43,332 bases of DNA from Oscillospiraceae bacterium (GTDB taxonomy: Bacteria; Bacillota; Clostridia; Oscillospirales; Ruminococcaceae): contig JAHHTS010000009.1 in NCBI GenBank assembly GCA_020024475.1, forward strand, positions 1-43,332, given 5' to 3'. The translations under genes were made by a program, and so were the position numbers. Positions 42,125 through 43,332 of the stretch are shown one piece after another (within the stretch, counting starts at the first letter, position 1; each line of letters starts with the position of its first letter). The notes under the pieces were generated by a model. That model did no database searches. It was not told the origin of the DNA and was given only the letters and a program-made list of their open reading frames with translations.

Positions 42125-43332
42125 ATGAACTTTAAGAAAATAACAATAAATAATTTTCGTAATTTTGATAATGTTGAACTCAATTTATCTAACAAAAATA
42201 TTTTTTTTGGTTTAAATGATGTGGGAAAGACCAATTTTTTATATGCATTAAGATTTATATTTGATAAGGATATTCGTAAACAAGGGTTATTGGACTCTGA
42301 TTTTCATAATAAACAGATTGATAAACCAATAGAAATAATTATAACTATAGATATCAGTGATGTGAAAAATAGTGATTGTGAAAAACTTCGTGCGCAATTA
42401 AAGGGTGCATTACAAAGTGATCATAACGAAGTGTTTATAAAACTTTCAGCAGAGTATGATAAAACTGAAATGGTTGCATCACCGATATTGTTTTGGGGTG
42501 GGGATAAAAATAATCTTCAAGAAATGAAACAAAGGGGATATCTTTATGAAATAGACTATGTTTTTAATGTTATTTATATTGATTCGTATGTTGATTTGTA
42601 TTCATTATTTAAAAAAAATGTAGGACAACTTGTAAAAAATGAAAATGAAGACGATAAGGACATTTTAAATCAAATTCAAGGAACTGTCGATCAATTAAAT
42701 GGACAAATAGCATCTTTGTCTGGTATAAGAGAATTTGAAAGTAAACTTACTCCAGAATATAAGAAATTTCGTGATGAAGGAATATCAGTTTCTATAAAAT
42801 CTGAGATTGCAGTCAAAGGGTTATATTCAAATATTATTCCGTATATAAAACAAGATAGTGATGAAAATTTGTATCCTACTGCTGGAGAAGGTAGAAAGAA
42901 ATTATTAGCATATTCAATTTATGATATATTATCTGATGAAACATCAGAAAAGAAAATTAATTTATTCTTAATTGAGGAACCAGAAAATCATCTTCATAAG
43001 TCTATGCAAATAGCATTATCTACGATTCTGTTTACTGATAAGAAATATAACTATTTATTTGTAACTACTCATTCTCCATTTATACTTTACGATATGGATG
43101 AAGTGAATTTAGTAAGAATTTATAGTGATAGAAAAGTTAATAGTATTAGCACTTTATATAAAGTTCCAGATACATTTAAAAAAAATAGAAAATTATTGAA
43201 TCGCTGTTTATCAGAAGCAATTTTTGCTAATAAAGTTCTTTTGGTAGAAGGGCCTTCAGAATTTATGCTGTTCAATAAAATACTTTCAACAGTACATCCA
43301 TTTTACGAAGCTGACGGACTCTATATTTTACC
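42125..43332 (+). CDS. OLD-family ATPase with TOPRIM domain (3' end beyond window)
   Basis: The frame is open from ATG 42125 (AAAGGGG 11 bases upstream) to the window end, 402 codons. Walker A is FGLNDVGKTNFLYA near 29-42, Walker B is LIEEPENHLH near 284-293, the H-loop is VTTHSPFIL near 313-321, and the first TOPRIM motif is VLLVEGPSE near 372-380. This is the OLD/GajA layout, an ATP-regulated nuclease found in OLD, Gabija, PARIS-like and retron systems. It lies after the integrase terminator, so it is probably host DNA or a neighbouring island. What follows it would decide which system it is. Confidence 0.85.
   Translation, partial: MNFKKITINNFRNFDNVELNLSNKNIFFGLNDVGKTNFLYALRFIFDKDIRKQGLLDSDFHNKQIDKPIEIIITIDISDVKNSDCEKLRAQLKGALQSDHNEVFIKLSAEYDKTEMVASPILFWGGDKNNLQEMKQRGYLYEIDYVFNVIYIDSYVDLYSLFKKNVGQLVKNENEDDKDILNQIQGTVDQLNGQIASLSGIREFESKLTPEYKKFRDEGISVSIKSEIAVKGLYSNIIPYIKQDSDENLYPTAGEGRKKLLAYSIYDILSDETSEKKINLFLIEEPENHLHKSMQIALSTILFTDKKYNYLFVTTHSPFILYDMDEVNLVRIYSDRKVNSISTLYKVPDTFKKNRKLLNRCLSEAIFANKVLLVEGPSEFMLFNKILSTVHPFYEADGLYIL

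Noticed and set aside
1..43332. CRISPR arrays, tRNA or rRNA genes, insertion sequences
   Set aside because: No regularly spaced repeats, cloverleaf-like segments, rRNA-like stretches or transposase genes were seen on either strand.

Overview
The window is almost entirely one integrative and conjugative element (ICE) of the Tn1549/CTn (CD1115-CD1108) type from a low-GC Bacillota, most plausibly a gut clostridium or erysipelotrich. The evidence is an A+T-rich sequence, strong AAGGAG-type ribosome sites, TTG/GTG starts, sigma-A style TTGAAA-17-TATAAT promoters, a class B sortase, a Maff2/PrgI/CD1110-type transfer apparatus and a Tn916-type tyrosine integrase. TGA is used as a stop.

Layout. (1) 1-640: the tail of an unknown gene, then a small HEPN-like gene with its own promoter and terminator. 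(2) 678-24509: one long rightward transfer operon. It runs from a 2685-aa SNF2 helicase/methylase-fold protein, with a TnpV gene nested in another frame, through DUF5688, DUF3848, a toprim primase-like protein, a YodL-DUF4314-DUF3846 fusion, a structured oriT-like region, DUF3789, MobC, relaxase, PcfB, an ArdC-like protein, VirD4, Maff2, VirB6/TrbL, PrgI, VirB4 and sortase to a CHAP peptidoglycan hydrolase. Hairpins between pilin-like and VirB6 genes and between VirB4 and sortase suggest differential expression. (3) 24550-35640: a visibly more A+T-rich cargo island. Its core is a tightly coupled operon: XRE regulator, N6-adenine methyltransferase, C5-cytosine methyltransferase, HNH nuclease, RapA-like SNF2 helicase, second HNH-like protein. 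A WYL regulator, an unknown gene and a SLOG/YpsA-like gene follow. (4) 35640-40560: the ICE control region. It holds a LexA-like repressor with a palindromic operator over its own promoter, an ImmA/IrrE protease, a zinc-ribbon protein, a sigma-70-like protein behind an elaborate hairpin leader, a MazF-like protein with a zinc-ribbon tail, and four genes carrying six excisionase-type HTH units. (5) 40567-42041: integrase and terminator, the right end of the ICE. (6) 42125-43332: the start of an OLD-family ATPase/TOPRIM gene cut by the window edge, probably outside the ICE.

How it works together (inference). The LexA-like/ImmA pair and the sigma-like protein would control excision and transfer. 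MobC, the relaxase and the candidate oriT would make the transferred strand. VirD4 and the mating channel would move it. The large helicase, primase-like and ArdC-like proteins would process or protect DNA. The cargo operon looks like a multi-gene restriction system that I cannot match to a named type. It has two methyltransferases, two HNH proteins and a DrmD/RapA-like helicase, but no DrmA/B/C, HsdR/S or BREX genes. It is the best candidate for an undescribed system here.

The left end of the element was not found. No tRNA, rRNA, CRISPR array or IS element was seen.
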